From JAGQSZ01 sp049647585 (GTDB taxonomy: Bacteria; Actinomycetota; Acidimicrobiia; Acidimicrobiales; Microtrichaceae), in contig JBARXY010000004.1 in assembly GCA_049647585.1 (NCBI GenBank), positions 124,001 to 188,000 on the forward strand: a DNA stretch of 64,000 nucleotides, read 5' to 3'. This document shows positions 1 through 7,263 of the stretch, piece by piece; the first letter of the stretch is position 1; each line of letters begins with the position of its first letter. The translations under genes and the position numbers were made by a program. The notes under the pieces are model-generated. The model was not told where the DNA came from. It saw nothing but the letters and a program-made list of their open reading frames with translations, and made no database searches.

Positions 1-1
1 C

Positions 2-1339
2 AACTGCGATGACCTGGGCTACGGCGACCTCGGCTGCTACGGATCAGGAGTCAACAAAACCCCGGCCATCGACGGACTCGCGGCCGACGGCCTTAGGTTC
101 ACGTCGTTCTACATGGCGTCGCCGGTGTGCTCACCGTCGCGGGGCGCTCTGCTGACAGGCTGCTACCCGCCACGGATCGGCTTTGGTGAATTCGAGGGTC
201 TGCCCGTGCTCTTTCCCGGTCAACCATTGGGGTTGCCGCCCACCGAGGTGAGCATCGCAAAGGTGCTCTCCGATGCGGGCTACCGGACCCAGATGGTCGG
301 CAAGTGGCACTGCGGTGACCAGCCCGAGTTCCTACCGACCAACCATGGCTTCGACAACTACTTCGGGCTCCCCTACAGCAACGACATGGGTCCCCAGGTC
401 GGTGACCACCCGGTGCACCGGTATCCACCATTGCCACTTCTGCTCGACGACGATGTGATCGAACAGCAGCCGGAGCAGTCCTCGCTCACGACTCGATATG
501 TCAACGAGGCCGTCCGCTTCATGCGGAGTTCACGCGACCAGCCGTTCTTCCTCTACCTGGCCCATCTCTACGTCCATCTCCCCATCTATGCCCTCCCGCA
601 GTTCCTCGAGAAGTCGACGAACGGGACCTACGGCGCGGCGGTCGAGTCCATCGATTGGGCAACCGCGGTACTGCTCAACGAGCTCGACAGATTGGGCCTG
701 ACCGACGACACCGTCGTCGTGTTCACCAGCGACAACGGATCGCTCGGCACGAACGGCGGAAGCAATGGAACCCTGCGGGGCAACAAGGGCTCGACGTGGG
801 AGGGCGGCATGCGGGTTCCGGGCATTGTCCGGTGGCCGGGTCGGATCCCCGCGGGCTCCACCACCTCTGTCCTCGCCACCGCCATGGACCTCCTTCCGAC
901 CTTGGCCGGCATCGGTGGAGCGTCCCTGCCGACCGACCGGACCATCGACGGTCGCGACATCAGCTCGATCTGGTTCGACCCCACGAGCGGGTCGCCACAC
1001 GAGGTGTTCGCCTACTACTGGATGAACGACCTCGAGGCCATCAGGGACCATCGTTGGAAGCTGCACTTCTCAAAACATGGTGACCCTGACCCCGCCCTGT
1101 ACGACCTGGACACTGATCCGTCCGAGACCAGCGATGTCCTGGCCGAGCACCCCGAGGTGGCGGCACGACTGCAAGCACACGCCGACACCATCAGAGCATC
1201 TCTGGGCGATTCACGAACGTCCACCGTTGGGTCCGACATCCGGCCCGTCGGGCATGTCGATGAACCATCGACACTCACCCGTTACGACCCACGACACCCC
1301 TACTACATCGCCGAGTACGACTTGGCCGATCGCGGCTGA
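2..1339 (+). CDS. Sulfatase (arylsulfatase family), 5'-partial
   Basis: Hydrolyses sulfate esters with a formylglycine nucleophile. The frame is open from base 2, so the true start lies left of the window. It opens with the metal-binding DDLGYGDLG segment, and the CSPSR modification motif (CxPxR; Cys codon at 128-130) is followed by GALLTG. The GKWH motif and a TSDNG block, which supplies further calcium ligands, come later. About 445 codons are visible, close to a full sulfatase. Whether it has a signal peptide cannot be seen. Its substrate is unknown, and the cupin gene 90 bp downstream gives no strong clue. Family assignment is secure. Confidence 0.93.
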   Translation, partial: NCDDLGYGDLGCYGSGVNKTPAIDGLAADGLRFTSFYMASPVCSPSRGALLTGCYPPRIGFGEFEGLPVLFPGQPLGLPPTEVSIAKVLSDAGYRTQMVGKWHCGDQPEFLPTNHGFDNYFGLPYSNDMGPQVGDHPVHRYPPLPLLLDDDVIEQQPEQSSLTTRYVNEAVRFMRSSRDQPFFLYLAHLYVHLPIYALPQFLEKSTNGTYGAAVESIDWATAVLLNELDRLGLTDDTVVVFTSDNGSLGTNGGSNGTLRGNKGSTWEGGMRVPGIVRWPGRIPAGSTTSVLATAMDLLPTLAGIGGASLPTDRTIDGRDISSIWFDPTSGSPHEVFAYYWMNDLEAIRDHRWKLHFSKHGDPDPALYDLDTDPSETSDVLAEHPEVAARLQAHADTIRASLGDSRTSTVGSDIRPVGHVDEPSTLTRYDPRHPYYIAEYDLADRG

Positions 1340-1431
1340 GCAACACAGCCGACAGTGAACTGAACTGGCTAGCGAACGACAATGGCTTCGAACTGCAACG
1401 ATGTGAAGTTCAACACCGAAAGGACAGTTAG

Positions 1432-1857
1432 ATGAGCAACGAGAATCTGACCGACGAGGGACCGAACCCGTTCGTTACGAACATAGAGGACGACACCCTT
1501 GCCAACGGCAACTACCGCACGACCCGCTGGACCGGTTCGAACATCCAGATGACGCTCATGAGCATCGAGCCTGGACACGACATCGGGTTGGAGGTCCACG
1601 AACACGGCGATCAGTTCCTGCGCGTGGAGGCCGGCAAGGCCCGTGTGCAGATGGGCCCGACCGAGGATGATCTGAGCTTCGACCGTGAGGTCGGCGACGA
1701 CTGGGTGATCCTCGTACCCGCGGGGACGTGGCACAACGTCACCAACATCGGCGACGTCGCTCTCAAGGTCTACGCGATCTATGGACCACCCGAGCATCCC
1801 CACGGCACAATGCATGCGACCAAGGCCGACGCGGACGCCGACGAGCACCACCACTGA
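1432..1857 (+). CDS. Small cupin-domain protein
   Basis: A 141-residue single-domain cupin. The first motif carries HEHGDQF (His56 and His58) and the second PAGTWHNV (His101), giving a likely metal site. An AAAGGA ribosome site precedes the ATG. The C-terminus is rich in His, Asp and Glu and ends in HHH, which may be a metal-binding tail. Close relatives are annotated only as cupin or mannose-6-phosphate isomerase-like proteins, so the reaction is unknown. A same-strand DHFR-like gene follows 33 bp later, so the two may be co-transcribed. Confidence 0.85.
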   Translation: MSNENLTDEGPNPFVTNIEDDTLANGNYRTTRWTGSNIQMTLMSIEPGHDIGLEVHEHGDQFLRVEAGKARVQMGPTEDDLSFDREVGDDWVILVPAGTWHNVTNIGDVALKVYAIYGPPEHPHGTMHATKADADADEHHH

Positions 1858-1890
1858 CCGCGGGCTTCGATACCAACCAAAGGAGCCACC

Positions 1891-2532
1891 ATGTCGCGTG
1901 CCCGAGTCCACAACTTCACGATCTCGCTAGACGGGTTCGCAACCGGCGAGGGGCAGTCCTTCGACACGCCGTTCGGTCATGCCGGACATCGGCTCCACGG
2001 GTGGATGATCGCCACCAGATTCGGTCGCCAGGAAGTCCTCAGCGAGCCCGGCGGTACCGAAGGGGTCGACAATGCAATGGCCGAACGGCACGGGCCCGGG
2101 ATCGGCGCCGAGATCATGGGGGCCGGCAAATTCGGCCCTCCCGGCTGGCAGGACGACCCGGAGTGGCGTGGCTGGTGGGGCGACAACCCGCCGTTCCACA
2201 CACCGACATACGTGCTGACCCACCGCCAACTCCCGTCAATGCAGATGGATGGTGGCACGACCTTCCACTTCATCGACGCCGCTCCGGCGGACGCGCTCGA
2301 TGTCGCGCGCCAAGCGGCGGACGGTCAGGACGTCCGAATCGGTGGAGGTCCGACCATGGTGCGGGAGTTCCTCGCAGCAGGGCTCATCGACCACTTGCAC
2401 GTGGTGCAGGTCCCGATCCTGCTCGGCCGTGGTGTCCGACTCTGGGACGGCCTTGAGGCGCTGGAACAGCAGTACGAGGTCGAGGTGATCTCAACGCCCA
2501 GCGGCGTAACCCACCTGACATTTAGCCGCTGA
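1891..2532 (+). CDS. Dihydrofolate reductase family protein (RibD C-terminal-like)
   Basis: 213 residues of the RibD-C/DHFR-like reductase fold, probably NADPH-dependent. Visible features are the N-terminal strand FTISLDGF, the central GAGKFG turn (about residues 73-78), a Y-V-L-T-H strand, and the GGG-PTMVREFL block (about residues 150-161) followed by the L-H-V-VQVPILLG strand typical of the family. AAGGAG precedes the ATG. These stand-alone proteins in actinobacteria are rarely true riboflavin or folate enzymes; the substrate is unknown. Confidence 0.88.
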   Translation: MSRARVHNFTISLDGFATGEGQSFDTPFGHAGHRLHGWMIATRFGRQEVLSEPGGTEGVDNAMAERHGPGIGAEIMGAGKFGPPGWQDDPEWRGWWGDNPPFHTPTYVLTHRQLPSMQMDGGTTFHFIDAAPADALDVARQAADGQDVRIGGGPTMVREFLAAGLIDHLHVVQVPILLGRGVRLWDGLEALEQQYEVEVISTPSGVTHLTFSR

Positions 2533-2559
2533 CCTGTCTCGGGTGAGCGACCGCCGGCG

Positions 2560-2922
2560 TTAGTGGGCAGTGTCGTCGAGTTCTTCGCGCAGCGCCCCGA
2601 GGAGAGCGACTGCCGTGGTGGCGTACTCGCTGATCCAGCGATCGTAGATGTGCTTGATCGGCAGCGAATCGAGATGGTTCCAGCGCTCCCTGCCCTTGCG
2701 CTGAGCGATCACCAGCCCTGCGCGCTCCAAGACCTGAAGGTGCTGCATGACGGTGCATCGATCCAGGTCGGCGAAGTGGTCACAGAGATCGCCGGTGGTG
2801 CGGGGCTGATCCTTCAGCAGATCGAGCAGCCGCCGACGAGTGGACGACGCAAGTGCCTTGAACACCTCATCCTCATCGACCGTGAGCTTGGCCTTGCTCT
2901 TGACCTTGGTGGGCGCCGACAT
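2560..2922 (-). CDS. ArsR-family winged-helix repressor
   Basis: 120 residues from the ATG at 2922, encoding MSAPTKVKSK. The winged helix runs from the FKALASSTRRRLLDLL segment through TTGDLCDHF to the recognition helix MQHLQVLERAGLV. An upstream in-frame start at 3012 would overlap the divergent gene and is unlikely. It lacks the metal-binding cysteine pair of ArsR/SmtB. Divergent ArsR/SRPBCC pairs of this kind are common in actinobacteria, and the regulator probably controls both genes through the AT-rich palindrome at 2923-2938. No Shine-Dalgarno lies before its ATG, suggesting a leaderless mRNA. Confidence 0.9.
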   Translation of the reverse strand: MSAPTKVKSKAKLTVDEDEVFKALASSTRRRLLDLLKDQPRTTGDLCDHFADLDRCTVMQHLQVLERAGLVIAQRKGRERWNHLDSLPIKHIYDRWISEYATTAVALLGALREELDDTAH

Positions 2923-2938
2923 GTTATAAATATATAAC
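2923..2938. promoter_or_regulatory. AT-rich palindromic operator/promoter between divergent genes
   Basis: Arms GTTATA (2923-2928) and TATAAC (2933-2938) are perfect inverted repeats around AATA, in otherwise GC-rich DNA. The right arm on the minus strand touches the ATG of the ArsR gene. On that strand TATATT occupies positions -12 to -7 relative to the ATG, the place expected for a -10 box of a leaderless transcript. It is probably both promoter and repressor site. Confidence 0.6.
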
Positions 2939-2964
2939 CTATTTTGGTCTACGAGGAGGACCCC

Positions 2965-3417
2965 ATGGATCTGCGCTTCAAGGTGTCCGGTCGCATCGCC
3001 CGACCGGTGCACGATGTGTTCGAGGCGATTGTCGACCCCGACAAGCTCTCCCAGTACTTCACGACCGGAGGTGCGAAGGGGCGGCTGGAGTCAGGTGCAA
3101 TCGTCACGTGGGACTTCGCTGATTTCCCCGGCGCGTTCCCGGTCGATGTCGCCGAGGTCGTGCCAAATGAGCGGATCGTGTTGCGTTGGGGCGCCGCCGT
3201 CACCGATGGTGACCCATATCAGACCACCGTCACCATCGAACTTGAACCCCTCGACGACAGCCGTACCCTGGTGACGATCACCGAGGAGGGTTGGCACCAG
3301 ACTCCGGAGGGTCAGACCGCTTCCTACGGCAACTGCCAGGGCTGGACCGGAATGCTCATCCACCTGAAGGCGTGGATCGAGCACGGCCTCAACCTCCGCG
3401 AGGGCTTCTACGTCTGA
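2965..3417 (+). CDS. SRPBCC (AHSA1/START-like) protein
   Basis: 150 residues from the ATG at 2965, chosen because GAGGAGGA sits at 2953-2960. It has the AHSA1 pattern: the N-terminal RIARPVHDVFEAIVDPDKL helix region, strands ending in ERIVLRW, and a C-terminal helix after NCQGWTGMLIHLKAWIE. The fold makes a hydrophobic pocket for lipids or aromatics, and no enzymatic residue can be assigned. Divergent from the ArsR regulator that probably controls it. Confidence 0.9.
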   Translation: MDLRFKVSGRIARPVHDVFEAIVDPDKLSQYFTTGGAKGRLESGAIVTWDFADFPGAFPVDVAEVVPNERIVLRWGAAVTDGDPYQTTVTIELEPLDDSRTLVTITEEGWHQTPEGQTASYGNCQGWTGMLIHLKAWIEHGLNLREGFYV

Positions 3418-3516
3418 TCGACTCGGTCGAGAGTTGCAGTGAGAAGCGACTCGACTTCGGCATTTGAGGAGGGCTCGGCCATTTGGCGACACTAGTTCCG
3501 GGTCTACGATCCGGCG

Positions 3517-4524
3517 GTGCTGATCGATGCCCTGCTCATGGCCAAGCCCCACGAAGTGTCGAGCCGGGCCGAAGCGCTCGCCGCCGCGGGTGTCGACGGC
3601 ATCTTCACCTTCGAGGGCCCCCACGACGTCTTCCTTCCCCTGACTCTCGCCGCCGACACCGGCTGTCAGATCTACACAAACGTGGCCATTGCGTTTCCCC
3701 GTTCGCCCATGCACCTGGCCCACACCGCGTGGGACCTGGCCGAGCTCAGCGGTGGCCGCTTCGCTCTCGGCCTCGGCACGCAAATCAAGGCCCATGTCGA
3801 GCGCCGCTACGGATCGACCTGGTCAAACCCGGTGGACCGCATGCGCGAATGGGTCGAGGCCATCCGCGCCATCGGCAACACCTGGCAGAACGGCGAACCG
3901 CTGGACTACGTCGGTGAGCACACAAGTCACACCCTGATGACACCCGCCTTCGAGCCCGGAGCGTTGGCCACCGGCCCGCCGCCGATCTGGCTCGGAGCGC
4001 TCGGACCGGCCATGACCCGACTGGCGACCACCGTGGCCGATGGAATGCTGATCCATCCGTTCACCTCCGACCGACACCTGCAAGATGTCACCCTGCCGCG
4101 TATCCGAGACGGACTTGAGGCCGCCGGTCGACCCCGATCTGATCTGACCGTGGTGGGCCAAGCCATCGTGGCGTGTGCCGGCGACCGCTCGTCCCAGGAC
4201 GATGTGGACACCGCCGCCCGCTGGATGGTCGCCTTCTACGGCTCGACTCCCGCCTACGCCCCGGTGCTCAAGACCGAGGGTAGAGAGAGTCTCCACCCAG
4301 AGTTGCGTGCCTTGTCGCGGGGAGGTCGTTGGGATGAGATGGCTGCCTTGATCGACGACGATCTGCTCGACGCCGTGGTGCTACGCGGCGACCCAGCCGA
4401 GGTGGCCGCCCGGCTGGTGGCCCGCTTTGGTGACAACGTCGACCGAGTGGCCCTCAGCACACCGGGTGGAATTACCGACGAGTCTCTGGCCGCGCTCGTC
4501 ACCGAAACTCGCGCGTCGGCATAG
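3517..4524 (+). CDS. Luciferase-like (LLM) F420/FMN-dependent oxidoreductase
   Basis: 335 residues with a GTG start. The TIM-barrel luciferase-like signature is seen in the AEALAAAGVDGIFTFEGPHDVFLPL strand-helix, the GGRFALGLGTQIKAH block (about residues 88-102) and PPIWLGALGP near residue 155. The pattern matches the mycobacterial-type TIGR03617 subgroup, which is predicted to use F420. The substrate is unknown. It stands alone between the SRPBCC gene and the YCII/sigma pair. Confidence 0.87.
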   Translation: MLIDALLMAKPHEVSSRAEALAAAGVDGIFTFEGPHDVFLPLTLAADTGCQIYTNVAIAFPRSPMHLAHTAWDLAELSGGRFALGLGTQIKAHVERRYGSTWSNPVDRMREWVEAIRAIGNTWQNGEPLDYVGEHTSHTLMTPAFEPGALATGPPPIWLGALGPAMTRLATTVADGMLIHPFTSDRHLQDVTLPRIRDGLEAAGRPRSDLTVVGQAIVACAGDRSSQDDVDTAARWMVAFYGSTPAYAPVLKTEGRESLHPELRALSRGGRWDEMAALIDDDLLDAVVLRGDPAEVAARLVARFGDNVDRVALSTPGGITDESLAALVTETRASA

Positions 4525-4638
4525 GCAACCGCGCCACTTCGCGGAAAGATCACGAGAGCTGTCGATCCACGGGCTCCCCGTACGTCACCATGGTGTCGAG
4601 CCGCCCGGTTCGACACCAGATCCAAGGAGACGAGCTAA

Positions 4639-4986
4639 ATGAAGTACGTGCTTTTGTTGATGGGCCACGTCGACGATCCCGCGTGTGGAGAGGACGGCGG
4701 GGCAAGTCCGGACGAGTTTTTCGCTTTCCACCAGGAGATCACCGCCGCCGGTGTGGTCGTCAGTTCATTCGCCCTAGAGGACCCCGAGCACGGCGTCCGT
4801 GTGGGCAGCGACAACGCGGGTGAGCGCGTAGTTTCGTCGGGCCCGTTCGCCGAGGTGGGTGAGTTCGTCGGCGGCGCGTACATCATCGACGTGGCCGACA
4901 TCGACGAGGCCATCTCCTGGGCCCGCAAGAGCCCCGGCTCGGCGCCGGGAGGTCACGTCGAGATCCGTCCCCTGGCTCCGTACTGA
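4639..4986 (+). CDS. YCII-related (DGPF-domain) protein
   Basis: 115 residues of the YCII fold: the N-terminal strand MKYVLLLMG, the characteristic SSGPFAEVGEFVGGAYIIDV stretch (the DGPF-type motif) and a C-terminal helix with EIRPL. Small ferredoxin-like dimers of this kind are a conserved partner of ECF42 sigma factors, and the sigma gene starts 3 bp after this stop. AAGGAGA precedes the ATG. It is probably a regulatory target or sensor partner of that sigma factor; no reaction is known. Confidence 0.9.
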   Translation: MKYVLLLMGHVDDPACGEDGGASPDEFFAFHQEITAAGVVVSSFALEDPEHGVRVGSDNAGERVVSSGPFAEVGEFVGGAYIIDVADIDEAISWARKSPGSAPGGHVEIRPLAPY

Positions 4987-4989
4987 CCG

Positions 4990-6216
4990 ATGGACGAGGC
5001 CCGCCGAGCCGTCGAAGCGATCGACCGGTCGTCCTGGGCCCGCATCCTGGCCGCGCTCGCCCGACGGTTCGGTGACCTCGATCTGGCCGAGGACGCTCTG
5101 CAGGGAGCGTTCGTCCAGGCCCTGCGGACCTGGCCCGTCACCGGAGTCCCCCGATCACCCGAGGCCTGGCTGACAACCACGGCTAGGAACCAGGCCCTCG
5201 ACGTGGTTCGTCGGGAAGGGGTGCTGGACAAGAAACTCGCCCAGCTGGGAGTCCCGGAGGAAGGGACTACGACCTCCGGAGGTATTCTGCCCGACGACAG
5301 GCTGGAGCTGTTGTTCGCCTGTGCCCACCCCGTGATGCGACCCGAGGACCGGGTGGCGCTCACCCTTCGCTTCGTGGCGGGCCTGACCACTGTCGAGGTA
5401 GCCCACGCGCTGCTCGTGCCGGTTCCCACGATGCAGCAGCGCCTCACGCGGGCAAAGCACCGGTGCCGCACTCTCGGTGTCCCGTTCCGGATCCCGGACA
5501 AAGAGGAACTCCCGCAACGGCTGAACACGGTGCTGCGGGTCATCTACCTGCTCTACGCCGAGGGGTTCACACGTTCCACGGGCGCAGCCCACATCAGTGA
5601 TGATCTGACCGCAGAGGCGATCCACCTGGCCCGGGTGCTACACACCTTGCTGCCCGCCGACGCGGAGGTCACCGGACTGCTCGGCCTCATTCTTCTCACC
5701 GAGACTCGACGTCCTGCGCGCAGTGACCCCGACGGTCGACCGGTGCCCCTCGCCGATCAGGACCGGTCGCGTTGGAACCGGGCGCACATGGCCGAGGGCA
5801 TCGCCCTCGCTGAGGCCGCCGCAGCCAGTCAAGGTGCCGGGTCCTACGCGATCCAATCAGCGATTGCCGCCGTGCACGCCGAGGCCGCCACCTTCGAAGT
5901 GACCGACTGGGCACAGGTCGCGGAGCTCTACCGGATGCTCGATGCGGTGGATCCAGGTCCGGTCATACGGTTGGGAAGAGCTGTGGCTCTTGGCCGCGCA
6001 GAAGGCCCCGCCGCCGGCCTGGCCCACCTGGATCGCCTCGCCGACGATCCGGCTCTCGGACGGTTCCGTCCGTTCCATATCGCCCGCGCAGTCACCTTGG
6101 AAGAACTCGGCGACAATCACGGGGCGGTACTTGCCTACCGCCGCGCACTCGACCTCCCGGGCAACCAGGCCGAGGACGAGTTCCTTGCGACCACCCTCGC
6201 CGGATTGGCCAGCTGA
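4990..6216 (+). CDS. ECF42-type RNA polymerase sigma factor with C-terminal TPR domain
   Basis: 408 residues. The sigma-2 region is near residues 12-75 (DLDLAEDALQGAF, followed by PEAWLTTTARNQALD), and sigma-4 is near 115-165 (DRVALTLRFVAGLTTVEVA and PTMQQRLTRAKHR). A long C-terminal extension has the RVIYLLYAEGF signature and helical repeats, the layout of ECF42 (COG4941). The family usually has no anti-sigma factor, and its C-terminal domain is needed for activity. Linked to the YCII gene 3 bp upstream. The stop codon lies in the first copy of a 13-bp tandem repeat. Confidence 0.92.
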   Translation: MDEARRAVEAIDRSSWARILAALARRFGDLDLAEDALQGAFVQALRTWPVTGVPRSPEAWLTTTARNQALDVVRREGVLDKKLAQLGVPEEGTTTSGGILPDDRLELLFACAHPVMRPEDRVALTLRFVAGLTTVEVAHALLVPVPTMQQRLTRAKHRCRTLGVPFRIPDKEELPQRLNTVLRVIYLLYAEGFTRSTGAAHISDDLTAEAIHLARVLHTLLPADAEVTGLLGLILLTETRRPARSDPDGRPVPLADQDRSRWNRAHMAEGIALAEAAAASQGAGSYAIQSAIAAVHAEAATFEVTDWAQVAELYRMLDAVDPGPVIRLGRAVALGRAEGPAAGLAHLDRLADDPALGRFRPFHIARAVTLEELGDNHGAVLAYRRALDLPGNQAEDEFLATTLAGLAS

Positions 6217-6245
6217 ATTGGCCAGCTGAATTGGCCAGCTGAATT
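6207..6245. repeat. Three tandem copies of a 13-bp unit spanning the sigma-factor stop codon
   Basis: The unit GGCCAGCTGAATT is repeated exactly three times at 6207-6219, 6220-6232 and 6233-6245. The TGA stop of the ECF42 gene (6214-6216) is inside copy one. The array ends 19 bp before the stop of the convergent crotonase gene, so it fills the space between two converging genes. Confidence 0.95.
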
Positions 6246-6264
6246 GTTCGTCAGGGAAGAGCTG

Positions 6265-7071
6265 TCAGGCCTTGGCGCTGGGGAACGACGGTGGTCGCTT
6301 CTCCCGGTGTGATGCAAGGCCCTCGGCAGCATCCGGACCACTGAAACCCAGGAACTCGAGGCTGAGGGACGAGTCGAAGATCGGCCCGGCGGACCGGTAC
6401 CAGTGGTTGAGGGAATGCTTCGTGAAACGCAACGCCGGTTGTGCCATGGAGGCCAGGTCCGTCGCCACCTGCAATGCACGGTCCTGGACCTCTTTGTCGT
6501 CGACGCACATCGACACCAGACCGATACGTTCAGCCTCCTGACCAGTCAGGGTCTCACAGGTCAACAGGTAGTACTTGGCCTTCGCCATCCCGCACAACAG
6601 CGGCCAGCAGACAGCCGCGTGGTCACCGGCGGCGACCCCAAGTCGGGTGTGTCCGTCGATGATCCGGGCGGTGCGCGCGACTATCGATACGTCGGCGAGC
6701 AGTCCTGCGACCAGGCCCGCCCCGACGGCAGGTCCATGAATGGCGCTGACGATCACCTTCGAGCAGTCGATCACGTTCCAGACCAGGTCCCGCGCTTCGC
6801 GCATGACGCGCATTCTGGAGTCGTAGTCACCGATCACTCCGTCGATCAGCTCGAAGCTTCCTCCGGCGGAGAATCCCTTTCCGGCACCCTGCAGGACCGC
6901 CACGTTGGTCTCGGGATCCGCGTCGATCTCTCGCCAAACGTTTGCCAGTTCGCGGTGTCCGTCGACAGAAACCGAGTTCAGGCCCGGACCATCGAGCGTG
7001 ATCCGTAGAACACGATCGGCTGGTCGTTCGAACTTGAGTGTCGGATACAGCGTTTCGTAGTCGACGGTCAT
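6265..7071 (-). CDS. Enoyl-CoA hydratase/isomerase family (crotonase) protein
   Basis: 268 residues. The crotonase fold is shown by the oxyanion-hole segments GKGFSAGGSFE (about residues 65-75) and HGPAVGAGLVAGLLADVSI (about 115-133), and the TRLGVAAGDHAA loop. It acts on an acyl-CoA thioester. The usual hydratase glutamates are not obvious, so it could be an isomerase, hydrolase or lyase. AGGAG lies just upstream of the ATG, and a perfect 10-bp palindrome lies just beyond it. The large LAL regulator is encoded upstream on the same strand. Confidence 0.88.
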   Translation of the reverse strand: MTVDYETLYPTLKFERPADRVLRITLDGPGLNSVSVDGHRELANVWREIDADPETNVAVLQGAGKGFSAGGSFELIDGVIGDYDSRMRVMREARDLVWNVIDCSKVIVSAIHGPAVGAGLVAGLLADVSIVARTARIIDGHTRLGVAAGDHAAVCWPLLCGMAKAKYYLLTCETLTGQEAERIGLVSMCVDDKEVQDRALQVATDLASMAQPALRFTKHSLNHWYRSAGPIFDSSLSLEFLGFSGPDAAEGLASHREKRPPSFPSAKA

Positions 7072-7084
7072 GTTGATCTCCTAG

Positions 7085-7106
7085 TTGTGGCCATTTATGG
7101 CCACAA
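7085..7106. promoter_or_regulatory. Perfect 10-bp inverted repeat in the crotonase leader
   Basis: Arms TTGTGGCCAT (7085-7094) and ATGGCCACAA (7097-7106) are exact reverse complements separated by TT. The site begins 13 bp upstream of the crotonase ATG, just beyond its AGGAG. A further GTGGCC half site follows at 7110-7114. It may be an operator for a dimeric repressor or an mRNA hairpin in the leader. Confidence 0.6.
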
Positions 7107-7263
7107 CAGTGGCCGTTGTCGTCGTTTCGAGTTGCTTAGCAAAGCTCCGAGGAAATCAACAGCGGCGCTAGACGTGGACCGGAAAGCATCTCGACCATTC
7201 CCCGGTGGTCTACGACGTGCCCGACGCACCGGCATCGTCTGAGATGACGAGCAGACCGTTCGC

